64,000 bases of DNA from Rostratula benghalensis (lineage: Eukaryota; Chordata; Aves; Charadriiformes; Rostratulidae), in assembly GCA_013399305.1 (NCBI GenBank), contig VXAI01000020.1:5376684-5440683 (forward strand). The letters are read 5' to 3'. A program made the translations under genes and the position numbers. Every line of letters starts with the position of its first letter. Within the stretch, counting starts at the first letter, position 1. Under the pieces are notes generated by a model. That model was not told the origin of the DNA. It saw only the letters and a program-made list of their open reading frames with translations, and did not search any database. Positions 25,327-39,228 of this stretch are shown in pieces.

Positions 25327-28300
25327 CTGAAAATGCAAAGTTTCAGAGTCATGTCAGAAAACATTGTACATTGTTCACATTATAAGTGCAATTCACTTGC
25401 TTCCATTTGTTTCACTCACACCTGGTGGGGAGCATAATCATGCTAAATCTTTGTGTATATAAGCAAACAAGCAGAGCACATATAGAAAAGCAAGGAAAAC
25501 ACAGTGTTTATGTGACAAGATAATCTGACAAATGCAAGTTGTTCAACTATAAGGATACTCTGTTACCACACTCTGTTTCCATAGTATTTTGCAAAACAGG
25601 GATAGTAACTAGAGACCCCATACCAAGTCCTTATTATTCAAGTTTGGTTGAGGAGAGCTCCCACATTCCCTGTCTGAATCTTCTACCTTTCCCAAGGTAA
25701 CCTGGTGATGACCACTCATGGTAAGATATTTCCAAATGGCAACTTGACCTAATAAGAACCTAATAACAACCATATTCCCTTGACATGATGTCACCCTTAC
25801 ACTGTTACAGTGCTTAAAGAAGCATCTATGAAAATGTTAAAGCTTATAAAAGTTCTGAGCATGTTCAAATGACAGTCAATGACAATCCAAAGTAATATAA
25901 CCACATGAGAATCACTTCAAATTCATTCTGCTTTATATATCTTTAATATGATTTATCCACCAAGTCTAATTACATAGCATCTACTAGGGATGACAGCAGA
26001 GGGTAAAAAGTAAAAGTCCCAACCAAATATTTTGTCCCCATTTATAAAAGTAAAACAGTTTTGGACCCAGTCCACTATGTTCACATACATGTTCAACATC
26101 ACTTGTTTTAGTCCCACTGAAGTTCATGCGCCCACTCATGGATTAAAAATTACGCATCCACAAGTCTTGTTCTGTAAGCTGCTGAGGCAGCATCCAAGCC
26201 TAAAGTGGTATGTTTTCTGTAACAAATTTTCTGAGATAATTACTCCTGTTATAAATAAAAGCATTTTAAAGAACATAGAGAAAAATACAGCAAATAATTT
26301 TGCATCCCCCAAACACCAGTTTAAAACACTTTTCCAATTATTATTTCTTTAACAAAACCAGAACTGTCAGGATCTGACTATTTTTCTGGGTTGTTCACCA
26401 GAAATGACCTAGAAAAACAGCCATCTTTAGATAGAATATGATTTGCTGTGTACTTGTGAACTGTTTTCTCCAGATACTAATATAGCTGCTTTCTTCTGAG
26501 TGCTTGGCCCTTAAATTAACTCTTCTCTTGGGTCTCAATGATTTTTCTAGCTTGCATGGGCATTTCTTTCATTTTCAACAGGTAAGTTCCCCGCAATCAT
26601 GACTCTTGTTAAACTGGGATGAAGTACTGCCAAATGCCATTCAGGAGTGAGAGTGGGACGACACACAAGGCAGTGCTCTTCTGCGCTGTCACGCCAGGAC
26701 AATGACAAATAATGCAACAAACATACCTTGTTCTCAAAGTTTTGTAAAAAACTAAATGAGGGCTTCTCTAGCAGGCACCTGCCTGCCTTGCTCAGTTAAG
26801 GTGGGAGCACCTCAGTTGCAGCAGCAGCAGCAAATACCCAAACACTGTCCTCTCACAAGAAATGTGGCGACCAGTGGCTGCCTGCCCCACACAGACGAGG
26901 CTGAGGAACAGGCCAAGCTAGTTCTGAGGTTTAGGGAAAAAACACACTGCTTGTTCAAAAAGCAAGATCAGAACATAGACTCCCCCAGATCTTCTGGAAG
27001 GCTGTGCCTCTGCTCTGTGGCAGTGGCCTCAGCCTAAAAATGATCAACTGAGGATGGGACAATTCAGCAGCTTTTGGTCACCGCACTAGCTAGTTGTGGG
27101 ATCCAAGTTTACTCCTGTCTCCACCCCCTCCATAAGCAAACAGACATGACTGATGAAACCTTGGAAACAGAGCCTTCCTACAAACACAAGCATGTTTTTT
27201 GAGTGCATTGAATAGTTTGAATATACGCAAAAAAACCCAATCTTCCTGCTTTGTACTACACCATTTTAATTGCTATTTTGTTCTCAGTGCAAAAAATTTA
27301 TAGTCTGAAGGAAAAATAAATTCTTAGCAAAACTCTGCCCTGAGAAAAGATGCAAAGATTATCTTGAGAACTTGCCTTCTGCCCTCTCTTCCCTGACAAA
27401 GACATTATTACTACAACATGTCAAAAATTACTTTTATCTTCATAAGCCAGTGCTACAAACAACTAATACACAGTAACATTAAAGCTGCAAAACAAAGCTG
27501 AGCAGGGAGATACCAAGCAATGTGCTTCCTGCTGCCACTACATCATCTCCACTGCTTCATCTAGATGAAAAACTAGTGACATGCACATTTCAGTCATCAG
27601 ACCAGAAAGACTGCACCTAAAAATTCAGGCTGTAGAGGCATGTGGCAGGTGGCCCTGATCCAATGTGAGTGCTTGACCCTGTTGCGGGATGAGTAATTCT
27701 CAAAGGGAGAAGTAGTAGATAAAACAAGGAGTCCTTTAACTCCTAAGGCTACTGCAGGGATAAAGCCCACTCTCTCCTGCTTCTTGAAACCCTGCTGCCA
27801 GATTCTTGAAAAGGGGCAGCACGCAGAGGGGAGATTTAGTAGGAGGGAAAGATGACCAGTTTGTGTTTGTGCATGAAGGACTCTGAGTCAGGGGTCTCTC
27901 CCCACACCCTCGACAATTTAAAATATAGCAAAAGTGAAACAACAATCCTCATATTTCTAGAAGAGTGATGAAATCCTCATTCTACGGGGTGTTGAGTAAT
28001 TCATAAATATTTACCAACACCCCATATCTACTTATTATGAAAGCAAATCTGACTGACTCCGCAGAAGTCAGGAGTCAGCCAGGGTCTTTGACATAATCCA
28101 GCTGCTAAGGTTGTTCTTGAAGGTATTTTTTATTACCAAATATCTTGTAGTCAGGCAGAAGGATATAGCATGCAGGACTGCTTTTTGGCTATCACATAAC
28201 TGGGCTTCTAACTATTTGGCAGTTCAAATGGTAAATTAACACATTTCTAGCAAAATGACCTTATTACAAACAATTTGGTAGCTGCCATCCAATTGATGAA

Positions 28301-28993
28301 GCACTTCTTAAGAAATGGAAAAGCTCTGAATAAATCACAAAAAAAAAACCAACCAAACCCTTTTCAAATAAAGAAATAAATACAATTTAACTCAACTGTA
28401 ATTCTCTCTGAAGAAGCTTAACTCTCAGCCTACTTCTCTTCCTTTTTTTTTGTTTGGGTTTTTTTATTATTATTATTTGGTGTTTCAAAAGAAACCCCTA
28501 CTCTTATTTACCAAGCTTTTTGCCTTAATGATTTCAACTGATGTTGCCAGGGCTTCCATCTATCTCACTAAAATGTGTTGTATCCTGGCTGCTAACCTCG
28601 AGAACACCGTGCCATTCATTTCAGCTGTTGATGGTATTGCATTCTAGAAGTGGACAATGAAAGTCACTTCTGAGCACAGCACAAGTCTTGGGTGAACATG
28701 TGCCTCTGTTACCCCTTCTGCTGCTCCGGACTGCAAAAGGGCACCTTCAGGTAATTTGAAGCAGTACAGCGTATTACCTCCAGCCATGGAAGGATGGTAA
28801 GTCATGACATTTTCTCTCGGCTTGATTACTTGCCAAGAGCCTTGGTTTGGTTTCAGACTTACTCTTTTAGCAGCAAAATTATAAAAGATTGGATCAACAA
28901 TCATCTTCAGTTCAGTTTCCTGGCTACAACAAAGACAAGCTTCAAAGAACACAGGAGAACAGAAAAACAAACTTAAAAGATTTCAGGTTTTAC
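25327..28993 (-). other. NOL4: NOL4 intron, 3.7 kb
   Basis: This intron lies between the exons at 28994-29106 and 25194-25326. It has a gtaaaa donor and a ttttcag acceptor. It is flanked by the same hexamer (GATGAG) at the end of one exon and the start of the next. Apart from A-rich and T-rich runs (about 28339-28360 and 28441-28477) I recognise no repeat family in it. The 26750-27050 part is less AT-rich but has no gene-like frame. Confidence 0.9.
28339..28360. repeat. A-tract followed by CCAACCAAACCC
   Basis: Ten A residues are followed by ccaaccaaaccc. This is one of the recurrent A-run plus CCAAACC tracts in the window. A reverse-complement version (tttttttttgtttgggttttt) lies only about 90 bp away at 28441-28465. 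Confidence 0.7.
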
Positions 28994-29106
28994 CTCATCT
29001 TGCTGTGAATTTAGTAGCTGCAGCTTCATGTGTTTCATATAAGCCATAGTAATTGGCATGTTGTAATCAATCATACTGGTCACCAAAGTAGGAGGTTTTC
29101 CATTAT
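28994..29106 (-). CDS. NOL4: NOL4 internal exon (IDYNMPITMAYMKHMKLQLL)
   Basis: This exon is 113 bp. It begins in phase 1 with AT, completing a GAT codon with the final G of the previous exon, and then reads NGKPPTLVTSMIDYNMPITM and onward to LLNSQQDE. The acceptor is ttgtattgcag and the donor is GAG followed by gtaaaa. The translation is the expected NOL4 sequence, with a Met-rich amphipathic stretch (AYMKHMKLQLL) that could be helical. It joins the 29594 exon across a 487-bp intron and the 25194 exon across 3.7 kb. It is too short for ordinary ORF finding and was recognised by continuing the reading frame and checking the splice sites. The sequence looks intact. Confidence 0.97.
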
Positions 29107-29593
29107 CTGCAATACAAATATTTATTATGCATTATAAGAGGGTACTTGGATCTACTCTGCAATCAAAGTCAGACAGTTATTTCATTTAGTTCTAACTCTG
29201 TCCTTTTCAATTGCTTGTTGGCTGTATAGATGGAAGTCTCCCAAAGAAAAATTAAAATAAAGTTCACACCCTGAAAAGTTACAAGTTCTTCTATAGCACA
29301 CCCGCCCTATCTATTCCTTATGATTAAGCCCCTATATAAACATTACCATAGCAAAACACATTATTTCCTCCACATATATTCACCTTTCTATTGAGGGTGC
29401 ATATTCTATTACACTCCATCCTTAAGCAAAGGAGAAGACTCACTGCCTTCCAGTTGAAGTAAAAGAGATGATCTGACTTATTGAACTGTTCCAGTGCACC
29501 AAATTTTTATGAACCCTCACTTAAGCTAGGAAAATACAAATGGGTATTAGGAATAAAATGACTTTACATCCCACTATTTGGCACTAAAACTAC
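29107..29593 (-). other. NOL4: NOL4 short intron, 487 bp
   Basis: This is a phase-1 intron with a gtagtt donor and a tattgcag acceptor on the minus strand. Nothing inside it resembles a repeat or an RNA gene. It is the shortest intron visible in the window. Confidence 0.93.
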
Positions 29594-29705
29594 CTTTATG
29601 ATCCGCTCCATCTGGGTTTAAATGCATTCTTTTCTGGCACTCTGAGCAGCTCATTAGAAATCGTGTCACCGCTTCTCTCGGTAGGAAGGCATAGGTCTCT
29701 GAAAT
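29594..29705 (-). CDS. NOL4: NOL4 internal exon (ISETYAFLPREAVTRFLMSC)
   Basis: This exon is 112 bp, giving 37 codons plus one base. It reads ISETYAFLPREAVTRFLMSC, then SECQKRMHLNPDGADHK. The acceptor is ttattcatttcag before ATT, and the donor is AAAG followed by gtagtt, so it enters in phase 0 and leaves in phase 1. The match to NOL4 is very close. From memory, mammals have ISESYAF and NPDGTDHK where this has ISETYAF and NPDGADHK, which are conservative changes. It contains the Cys pair of MSCSEC followed by basic residues. I know no catalytic role for this part of the protein. It follows the 40263 exon directly in frame (TYKA then ISET) across a 10.6-kb intron. Confidence 0.97.
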
Positions 29706-30649
29706 CTGAAATGAATAACAAAACATTGGTGTTATTGTATAAGCTGATTGAACATGATTTAACAGAACTGATCATTATATTTTCAAATAAGTCACATCAT
29801 CTTATAATGCCAGAAAGCACAATGAAAGCATGTTCTGCATACGATGTAGGATTTCAAGAAGCATCTATCCCGTCTGCCTACTTATCAAATAATAGCTAAT
29901 AATAGTTGATATTGAAAAAAAAATTCACTTATATCAGCAGGGGTTTTGTTTTCTGTTTACAGGCTTTTTTCAATTTCCTTTCAGCACAAAGATTCCTAAA
30001 TAGCAGGTATCCCACTGAGGGGTGGTTCTAAAACAAGTTGAAAAGTGACCTTTTTCTTATAATCAATAACAAAAAGAAGGTAAATGCTTGGTTTATGTGC
30101 TCTGTTTATTTTTGCTATAAAAATACGTAGGCAGATACAAGACTCGGTACATTAGCAGCAATGACAGTCTCCTTGATAGTTTAACTTTGTATTTGAATGT
30201 TTTGGCAAAGTATGCTTAGAAAGCTTGTCATTTAATACTACAGGGTAAATAAGTTATTTTTGCTAACTGGTATAGAATTAAGGAATCACTTGATTTTGAA
30301 AACTGCTTCACCTGGAGATATCTTGATACAACAGTTTTTGCTTGTTTCCTCCTTTCAACATTACCATTCTTTCCAACCACATACTTGCAAGCAGGTGTCA
30401 AAGGGATATTTTTTATTTTTTTTCATTTTTGAAAAGGGAGAGGAGGAAGCAGTTACTGCTGGTTTTAAAGATTACGTTCACCACCTCACCCAAAGATGCA
30501 TCTATCTTTATAGACATTTTTGCCTTGCTAAAAAGGACCTGGAGGCACTGGTCGGTGCCAAGCTGAAAATGAGCCAACAGCATACTCTCTGATCACAGAT
30601 AAAGCAAATCTCGTATTGGGTACATTAAGTGTTATTACCTCTTTCTGTG

Positions 30650-31075
30650 CAGCTGCTGGAATGCTGTCTCAGGTTTGCCCCTCCTCAGTTCAAGAAGGTT
30701 GCTGAGAGCAGGATGGGGCTCTGTGACAGACCACTGCAGCGGCTGGAGCCCAAAGCAGGTGATGTGAAGGAAAGGCTTAGGACTGAGGTGGATTTGTTTC
30801 ATGTGACAAAGAGTAGGTTACAAAGCAGGGAGAGATCTCATTGCAGCCTACTGCTGCCTGAAGTGGAGTTATAAAAACTATCGCAACAAACTCTTCAGAG
30901 GGTATAACCAGGGACAGCAGCCACCTACTGCAGCTTGGGGTGTTCAAACTGGACATCAAGAAAAACTCTTTTCTAGGAAGCCAGAGTACTGGAGCAGGTT
31001 TACCAGACAGGTGGAAGAATCTCTAGATTTGCATGTTTTCAAGACATTACCAGGCAAAGCCATGGCTTTTCTGCA
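30650..31075 (+). mobile_element. CR1-type LINE fragment, sense orientation
   Basis: The sequence reads in sense as a badly decayed CR1 ORF2 C-terminus and adjacent 3' region. It includes gcccctcctcagttcaagaa, ggctctgtgacagaccactg, and later actggacatcaagaaaaact followed by tactggagcaggtttaccag and aagacattaccaggcaaagc. The order matches the end of CR1 ORF2. Stops and indels are frequent, and the terminal octamer repeats are not seen. Confidence 0.75.
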
Positions 31076-31690
31076 ATTCATTATATATATTGTTGTATAC
31101 ACATTAAGCAGCACAAATATTATAAGGAACTTCTAGCCCTTCTTTTCCCAGCCAAGGCGATTGTATTGCAATGGAGATAATCCCCAAAGACAAAGTGCCA
31201 GCAATAGAGGTTAAGAGAAGAGTGAACCAACATCTGCCTGTCTTCCCTTATTGTAAAACCTATAGCAGGACTTGCTACCTTACCAGGCACTATGTTGATA
31301 CAAATCTCTGTAGGAAGTGCAGAGGGATGGAGGTGGGGTGTATGAAAATGCAGATAAAAGAAGAAGAATATAACTTTCTTCAACCAGATGTCAATGGGAT
31401 CATTTGTGTTCCTCACAAGGGTACTAAGAGGAAGAGGAACGGACAGTTTTAATTCTCTTATGCTCTCCTTGTCTTGTCACCTGCTTAAACTGTGTTGAAA
31501 CTTCTGTTTCCTAAAACTCCGTGGTCCAAATTTAAAATAGGTGGTGTTTAAATTAGTGTCTGTTGATGTGACGTGAGTAATGGAAATGATGCATTGTAAA
31601 ATAAGAACTCAAATTATACCATCCTGTTTATGGTATTTCTGTTTGGGCTGTTTATTGTTATTGTTTTACTATATAACAGAAAGCTTATTT

Positions 31691-31714
31691 GGGGGGGGGG
31701 AGAGGGAGAAGGGG
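31691..31714 (+). repeat. G-run with quadruplex potential
   Basis: Ten consecutive G residues are followed by agagggagaagggg, giving four runs of three or more G within 24 bases. It lies deep in the intron. The G-rich strand is the non-transcribed (+) strand for NOL4. Confidence 0.6.
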
Positions 31715-34383
31715 ATTAGTGTAAATGGAAATTTGTTCTGTGATGAAAACTAGCAAAGATTTTCTCTGGGAGTGAAACAATTTCTCTGAAAATGAAGGCA
31801 TTAAACAAAGACACTTTTGAATGGGAGATCCTACCAAAAAATATTTTCAGATTATTTTTCTTGGTTTTATACCACAGAACAGATGCTCATTTACCCTTCT
31901 AAATATAGAAAAATTGGCTATACTCATGCTTTATGGAATCTAAAAAAAAAGAACTTAAAATCAGCTACAATTTAGCACTAAGAAAATTGGTAAATGCCCA
32001 TACGCTGCAACCTCTCTCTCATAACATTTAACACATTTAGCACTGTATGGAAATTAATGGAGCTTACCCATGGATTCATTAGTTGTCTGCATTTGATAGG
32101 AATGCTCCATTTATTCTAATCAAGCATCTCTGTCAAAATTCCAGTTCTGCTCAAAAGAGATGAAAATTCTCCATGGAAAGCAAGTAAGCTAAGGCCCAGA
32201 TTTGATAGCTATGCTCCACTGACTATAAGGGAACTGGGTTTCAGAACTAAATTTGTCCACATAGCAGATGCTTGTGTCTCCAACCTCCTACTGCAACACA
32301 GTTTTAAGGATGCCCTTCCCTAAATAACCCCAGTTTTCACCAGCTTTGTCCTCTGTTTACTTTGTGAGTTGAATCAATCACTTACATTACAATACTTCAA
32401 CCTGTATAAATTGTCATAACACAATAGGTCTGACATTAAAAGAGATACGCAAAGGCCATAACCCACAGCTTTCCTTATTCTTGCTGCTTGAAAAAAACTT
32501 GTTCCAGCTGTCAAAGCCAGAAAGCTTACCAAAAAACCCCAAACCTCATGCCCCCAACAGTGCAGACTCCTGTTTGCCTTTCTCATGAAAGAAGGGCTCA
32601 TTCTACTTTGTAAGATGCAGATATCTGCTTACTCCCTCTGGCCATACTCCAAACCCACTGGCTTAGCCCCAGCTGTAGCTGGGAGGCTCTCTAATCAAAT
32701 TAGCACAAGTCCAAACACAAAATCCTGTATTTCACCCCTCGGTAGAGTTTACCAGCTTGTGCACAAGGTCAGGCTGATGTAGTTCATGAAGCTGGCTTTC
32801 TCATGGAAGTATTTCAGAACACAACCTGGAGGCCTATGACACTCTCTATGTAAGTATACAGAAATACCTTAGACAGTGGTCTGACTTCATCAGGAAAAAT
32901 TGTTTCTGTCCTTTATTCTATCTGAAAGAAAGCAATAATGACTCAGTCCTCATATTCTCACTGCCTTCAGCAGCCCTGCTCCTAGCTCTTTTCTCAAGGC
33001 CATTCAGTAACAAAAAATATAGCCAGACCATCTCATTCAGTGATGTGCTGCAGTAAAAGAATACTGGTTTATTTCAGTTCCACACACACACAAAAAAATA
33101 ATTTTAAAAAAAATCAAATCCAAACCCTAAACACGTACAATTCTGTATTTTAAGAAAAAAATGCAGAAAAATGAAGTTGTGGGTATGGTATTATTTACAT
33201 CCACATAGTGAGCGTGCAGACCGGCACATTGTTGGCATGAATTAAAAGAAAATGCTCATGCACGTGCCTGTATCAATCAAAGAAAAATCAGTACTGATTT
33301 ACTGTATTGATAAAACTACATGGATTGCTTTAAAAAAAAATTATACTTTTTTCAAATATGAAGCTCTAGAAGTATCCTCATGGGATTCCTTATTCTTACT
33401 AGTGGTTTAACTGCACATTAGTATACCTTCTGTTGTTTGTAGAAATGTGTTATCTTTTATCTGAGTGTATTCTGTATCACGGACAAATCAGAAAAGAAGC
33501 ATATTCTAGCAGGTTGGTGTTTCGGTACTGTGTACTAGTTATAGCTGTTGCAGCTGAATGCCTTTTACATTGCAAAGGGAAAAAGTATGAGGAAAAAACT
33601 AGACATCTGGAGCATTAAGCAAAAAGTACAAGAATCATATAGGGTTTGGTTTAGCCTCAGAAGTTACTGGATAAGAAGCAAACATTTCCTAACAATACAG
33701 TCCACATTCACCTGCACATATTTCATTTTAACAACTGACTTTCAGATGCTTCAGAGTCAAAACTTTTATGATTTTATTTCATCATTCACAAAAAGTCTAC
33801 AATATGAAAGATTTTCACATTTATCAACCCATCCAAAACATCACCAAACAACAGAGGCCTTCTAGACCTGTAATTGACATAAACGCTGTTTACTAGATCC
33901 CATGAAGAGCACAACTACTATGAGGCAAGTAATCCAGTACCTGAGTGTGTAATCTGATTTAAAGTGGAGCTAAGTGATGCATGGCCTAATTGTCCATGAG
34001 AAGCGTATTGCATTCCTACCACTTCATTGCATGGAAGAGAAAATGGGCAAAGTCCCTCCTTTATGACCTCCAACATTCACATGATTTAAGTGAAGGATGT
34101 TGTGATGATGTAGCTTTCAGAGATTCATTTTTATTTGGAAAATTAACAAGCTCTAAACTGAAAGGCAGATTTTAGGACACATATGGCAAAGCAGGAAAGA
34201 CAAGTGTGAGAAGAGGGAGTGAAATATTTCAAGTGAACCTATTAACCCCCAAAGAATTAACATGGAGGATGTATGTGTAGTCTGGAAGGTACAATGTGTC
34301 AGAATAGAGATTGTGTTGGTGGTGGTGTGTGCATGTTTTTTTAATTAAGGAGGGGGAAGATGATCCAAAGAGGACTTCCAACA

Positions 34384-34413
34384 GGAGGGAGAGAGACAGG
34401 GAGAGAGAGTGAA
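34384..34413. repeat. GA-rich simple repeat
   Basis: An interrupted (GA)n stretch of about 30 bp (gagggagagagacagggaga and onward) follows a TGG-rich patch near 34320. Confidence 0.7.
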
Positions 34414-36728
34414 GATAGTAATCTGTCCTGGGCCCACAGCCATCAAACCAGGTGGCAGAAATTGGTTTCTTGATGACAGGAGGGCAAGCCAGCCAAGGAA
34501 AGTCCTCTCCTTTCCTCAGCAAGAGGTCAGAATAGAAGGCTGACATAGGAAAACAGCTATATTACCACTGGGAGTTTTATCAAGAGCTCACTACCCTGCT
34601 ATGCTGGGGAAAATGCTGTTCCCTCTGATGCTAAACTTGCACTTCACGGATCCTTTCCCTTCTTGCCTAGCAGAAGCTGCTTCCTGCACGGGAAGCAACA
34701 GGGAGCACCTGCTTACAGGACCCCTGCCAGGACACTCAACACCCAACCATTGCAAAGGAGCAAGAACAACTCCATAGAGTAAAAACATATGGCTGTTTTG
34801 CTGTGCACACAAGAACAGTGTGGATGCAAGGATTTTATTGTGTTAAGGCCCTGGACAAACCTCCTGTTCTTCTGCTTCCCCAAGGACAAAGTCTGTCCTG
34901 GGGGTAAGCCAGCCAGACCCCAGACCTGCTTTAACCCTGTTAGATCAGGGAAGCTGTACTAGAAGGAAATTATGTTATTTCACAGTGTGACCTGTCAAAA
35001 AAATTTTCCCTGAGGAAAACACATTTACTGTGATGCTCAGAGGGAACTCACAAGCACATTTCTGTTTTGGGAGAGGAAAAGAGTCATGCCATGTTTCACA
35101 GTCTGAGGAATGAGATCTCTAAGGATGACAGGAAAGAGGAAGGGTAGTCAACAGCCTGACACCAAACCAAGAAACATTCATTACAGCAACAGCTGGATGA
35201 AGCACAGGACCCCAGATATCGCCCCACACCTAAAAGACCCTGTTATGCCTCAGATGTTATATATTGATGTAGTACCTATCTGAACAGAGCCTTGCCTCAA
35301 GCTACTTTCCCTTGACACATCAATATCTCCCCAATGTTTTACAAGCCTGCTTCTCTTCCAGCTCATCAGCACAGTGCTCCTTTTTCATTCATGGGTTGGG
35401 AGTTTTATTAACTGACCCATTTCTCCTGCTCAGACATCGCAGCCCTTCACTCACAACTCAAGTTCGCTGTCGTAACGTTTCAAGGCTTTGCACGGTGGCT
35501 ACATGGGCTCAACAGGCAGATAATAGATCATCCTTCACAGATAAAAATATTCAAGTAGAATATGCACATAGAATTTAAGGCGTTTAATGTGGCCACCAGA
35601 TTTACACAAACAGTTCTCAGGCAGATGATGCACTTGTTTATGGGAAGCTTTGTCCAGATATAACATACAAAGATGAGGAATTTACTCTATGGTTTAAATG
35701 AATGAAAATCTAACATCTCTTTAAATGAATTCTGAAGAAAGTATAAAAAGAAATAAAATCTACTCTAAAATATAGGGCTTGATCACTAATCTAGCCTACC
35801 TGTAACTACAGCTGGGCTTGAGAGGAGACAGAGATGTTTTCCATTTTCAGCCTCATCACCGACCATTTGAATTTCTTGAAAAATGTAATAAGGCTATTTT
35901 TTTCCTGGTTTGCACTGAATCACAAAGAGTTGTCCTAACAGCTTGAGCCTGTTGCATTAAGCTGCTACTGTAGCCACAACTTTTCCTGGTTACTGCCACC
36001 TCTGACAGACCCCCTCAGAACTTAAATTTAAATTTTAGACACAGCTGAATAGTTTAAATCAAGAAAAGCAGCTTTACAAAGGCACAAAAAGCCCACTACA
36101 CACTTGTTGCACACCTTTGCTGATACACCAGGTAGATTTTTTTCCTGAACGCTTCTCTCCCATGTGTCCCCATCTCCATTTTGACACCATAGTTCTCCTA
36201 TACAAAGTCCTTTAGGACAGAGAGTGAAAAGTACTAAAGTACGACCCCAAAGTAATGTATTTCTTCTGTATTTCTTCTAGGACACTGAGCTGTAGCAGTG
36301 AGTGGTTGCAGACTTAGCCCTACAGAGATGCTCAGTACTTTCTCCTGACTGCTCCACCAGTTCCTTGCAGCAGCACATTTCATCCCACCTCCTGTGGAGT
36401 CTGGCAGAGGACCCAGGTGGGACACAGGACAAGCAGAGACCTGTTTGGGCATCAATACTTTCCTTGCCACCAAGGAACGTGGTTTTTTCACCTTCTGTGC
36501 ATTGCTAATCACCTGTGTTATTGCTGCACAGTCGACTCAGGCAGGCCTTGTGTCACATATCCTGCTGTTGTGAGGAAATTATCTCCCAGATCAAGGCACT
36601 CAACATTTTCCCTGTTTGTAAACTTCCTTCGGAACTGGGGAAGTAGCTGATATTATAAACATCATATTAAGTATCCCTTCAGTCTTGTGTATTTCTGATA
36701 TGACTTGATTTTACTTTATATGTATGTC

Positions 36729-36764
36729 AGGGTTTTGGGGGGGTTGTTTGGGGTTTTTTTTTTG
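36729..36764. repeat. G/T-rich low-complexity tract
   Basis: gggttttggggggg runs into a ttgtttggggttttttttt tail. It is the reverse-complement form of the A-run plus CCAAACC tracts listed elsewhere. Confidence 0.6.
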
Positions 36765-39038
36765 CTGGTGTAGGTCTACCTACATTTATGCTGGCAAGGA
36801 ACACAGCCCATCAATCTCATACTGTGTACAAGTAGGGCACTTGAAATGAGCACAAAACCTGCCAGTGAAATGGGAAGCTCACTTTTTTGGTGTATTTTCA
36901 AGGTTACTCTCCCACATCATCCACACAGACATTGTACAATTCCATTCTCGTTTGTTAGTACGCAGAGAAGAAAATGGGACCTTATTCTAAACTTAAATAT
37001 GTTGAATTTATCTATAGGGTTATGCCAAGAAATCATAAAGTTTGAGTTTAGTACATTGCTGCTCCAATTGAAATATAAAAGGTCTATAAAGGGTCTCTTC
37101 CAACACACAGCTCTTTTAGAGGTACCAAGCACCACATCCTATTTATTTTCCTTTGCAGCACTGCTGCAGGAAATCCCACAGAAACCAGTTGTAAAAAAAA
37201 AAAAAAAAAAAAAGCCATTTGTTTCCACACCGTTAACATAAACAAGCCAGTGCAGATTACAGATTCACTAATTGAGTTTGTAAGCTGTTCCGAACATGCT
37301 TTCAGAGAGACACACTAATGTATTTTAGCACTCCTGCATGTAGGTTGACTCTATCAAAAACTGAAAATACCCTACCTATTCCAAGTTTGTTACTCTACAT
37401 AAATGCAAACAGTAGTTAATTGAGTCACCTTTGACAGTTTCATTACCCTTCTAATCATGCTTGAGTGCTATTCAAAATTTTGAGTGGAGCAAGTTCACTA
37501 TTGAAAATAGAGACAGACGCATACGTAAGCAAATTAATTACTTGAAATCAATATGCTCAATTCTTAGGGCTGTGCCATTAAATTTTTATAAATACTCAAG
37601 TACTGAAAATCTGTGACAATATTTATGAATTTCAGAAGTTTAGTAAATTTGTACAAAAATTATGGTGGTTTTCTCCCCATCATTTCTCTGTTGAAATGTT
37701 TTGGTTATTCAGTTAGAGAGCAGAAGCAATGTGATCATCACATGCCAGGAATTATGAATAACAAATAGCAGTTGTAGCATACAGTTTGGGTTTTCCTTCT
37801 CTTCACTCAAATTATGTGGTGAATACTTAGGCATGATAAATACATCCACAGATCTCAAGGATGATTCACTTTTGACATGTAAATAAAGAAACAAGACTAA
37901 ATTAATCTTGTTCCCAAATCACTTAATAAAATTAAACCTCACCAAACTACTTCAGTTTGATTTATAAAGCTTTTAGGGTATAACGTTTTGCGAGGCAGTT
38001 ACCAGAGGTACAACCTCTTTACTTCTGCAGTGCCACAGAGGAGATAGATACTGAGTGGCTTGCTGGAACAGATCAACCCCACAGCTCATCATTTTTAGTG
38101 AAGGTATTTCTATGGACAGGTCCAGTAAAGGAGCACGCATTTCCCCAGTTACTCTGGTAGAATTCGAGGCCTGTTCACTTACCCTAATTCTCATGTTGGA
38201 ATAGAGGACAAGAGTTTATACTAGTTTGGTCTGGAGCCTTTTTTCCATTTTTTAATCTATGGAAGTTTTAAAAAATTACATATGTGAATCCTGTCCTTGG
38301 GAAATATGACTCAATGCCCTTCATAAACTAACATGCAATTAAATGAATGCACAAATACTGCAGACTGGAAATGACACAAACTCACATTTGGGCATCCAAA
38401 TGTGTGCTTAATGACATAATAAGATCAGTTATTAATTTTAATAAGATCTGACATCAGATGAAACTACTGTGTAGGCTATTGAATCTGCGCAAATAGTTCT
38501 CACAGAAGAGACATTAGTTGTCTTTCCCACTGTTCACAATAAACAAATTTCTTATCTGACCTGGAATCATTAAATTCTTATGGTAGTAAATATTATACTT
38601 GGCATTTATTTGTAGAATAATGACTTGAAGTATTGTATTTACAGTTGGCAGCATTCCTTACACTTGTATATTGTTCTACAAAGTTTGTAACCTATACCTT
38701 TGAACAGCTTAGGGAAGTAAAACAAAGTAGGAAAAGAAAGGTCAATGAAAATATTACTTTTCTAGTGCTTTCTAAAGAGACCAAGTATCAAAATGGCCAA
38801 AGTGACACAGGAAAATTAATTTAGACATTTTTTGTTTGTTCACCCTGAAATACCACTCAAAGCCTTACAAAAGCACACCCAGATGACTGGCGTCTTCCTT
38901 CATATAACTAACTTAGGGCCAATTAGGAACTAATTATAAGAAATTTTGCCAAGAGCTTATCCCACAACAAGGTATCTGAAATAACCTATGAATAAAACAT
39001 ATGTGAAGGGATTCATAGACACATAGTAAAGATATATT

Positions 39039-39083
39039 AAAAAAAAAACCAAACCCAAAACCAAACAAACAGAAAAACAAACC
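39039..39083. repeat. A/C-rich tract (A-run then CCAAACCC units)
   Basis: Ten A residues are followed by ccaaacccaaaaccaaacaa and related units. This is the longest of the recurrent A-run/CCAAACC tracts in this window. Confidence 0.7.
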
Positions 39084-39228
39084 ACTATGGAAAAAAATAG
39101 GTATTTCTTTTGAATAAAATTGAAGGTGTGGGTATCAGAAACCTGTAGTTCCCTCACATTTTGGTGACCTCTGATGAAAAATGGCTGACGCAACTAAAGG
39201 TATTTTTTAAGGAGAAGAAAACTGTGTT

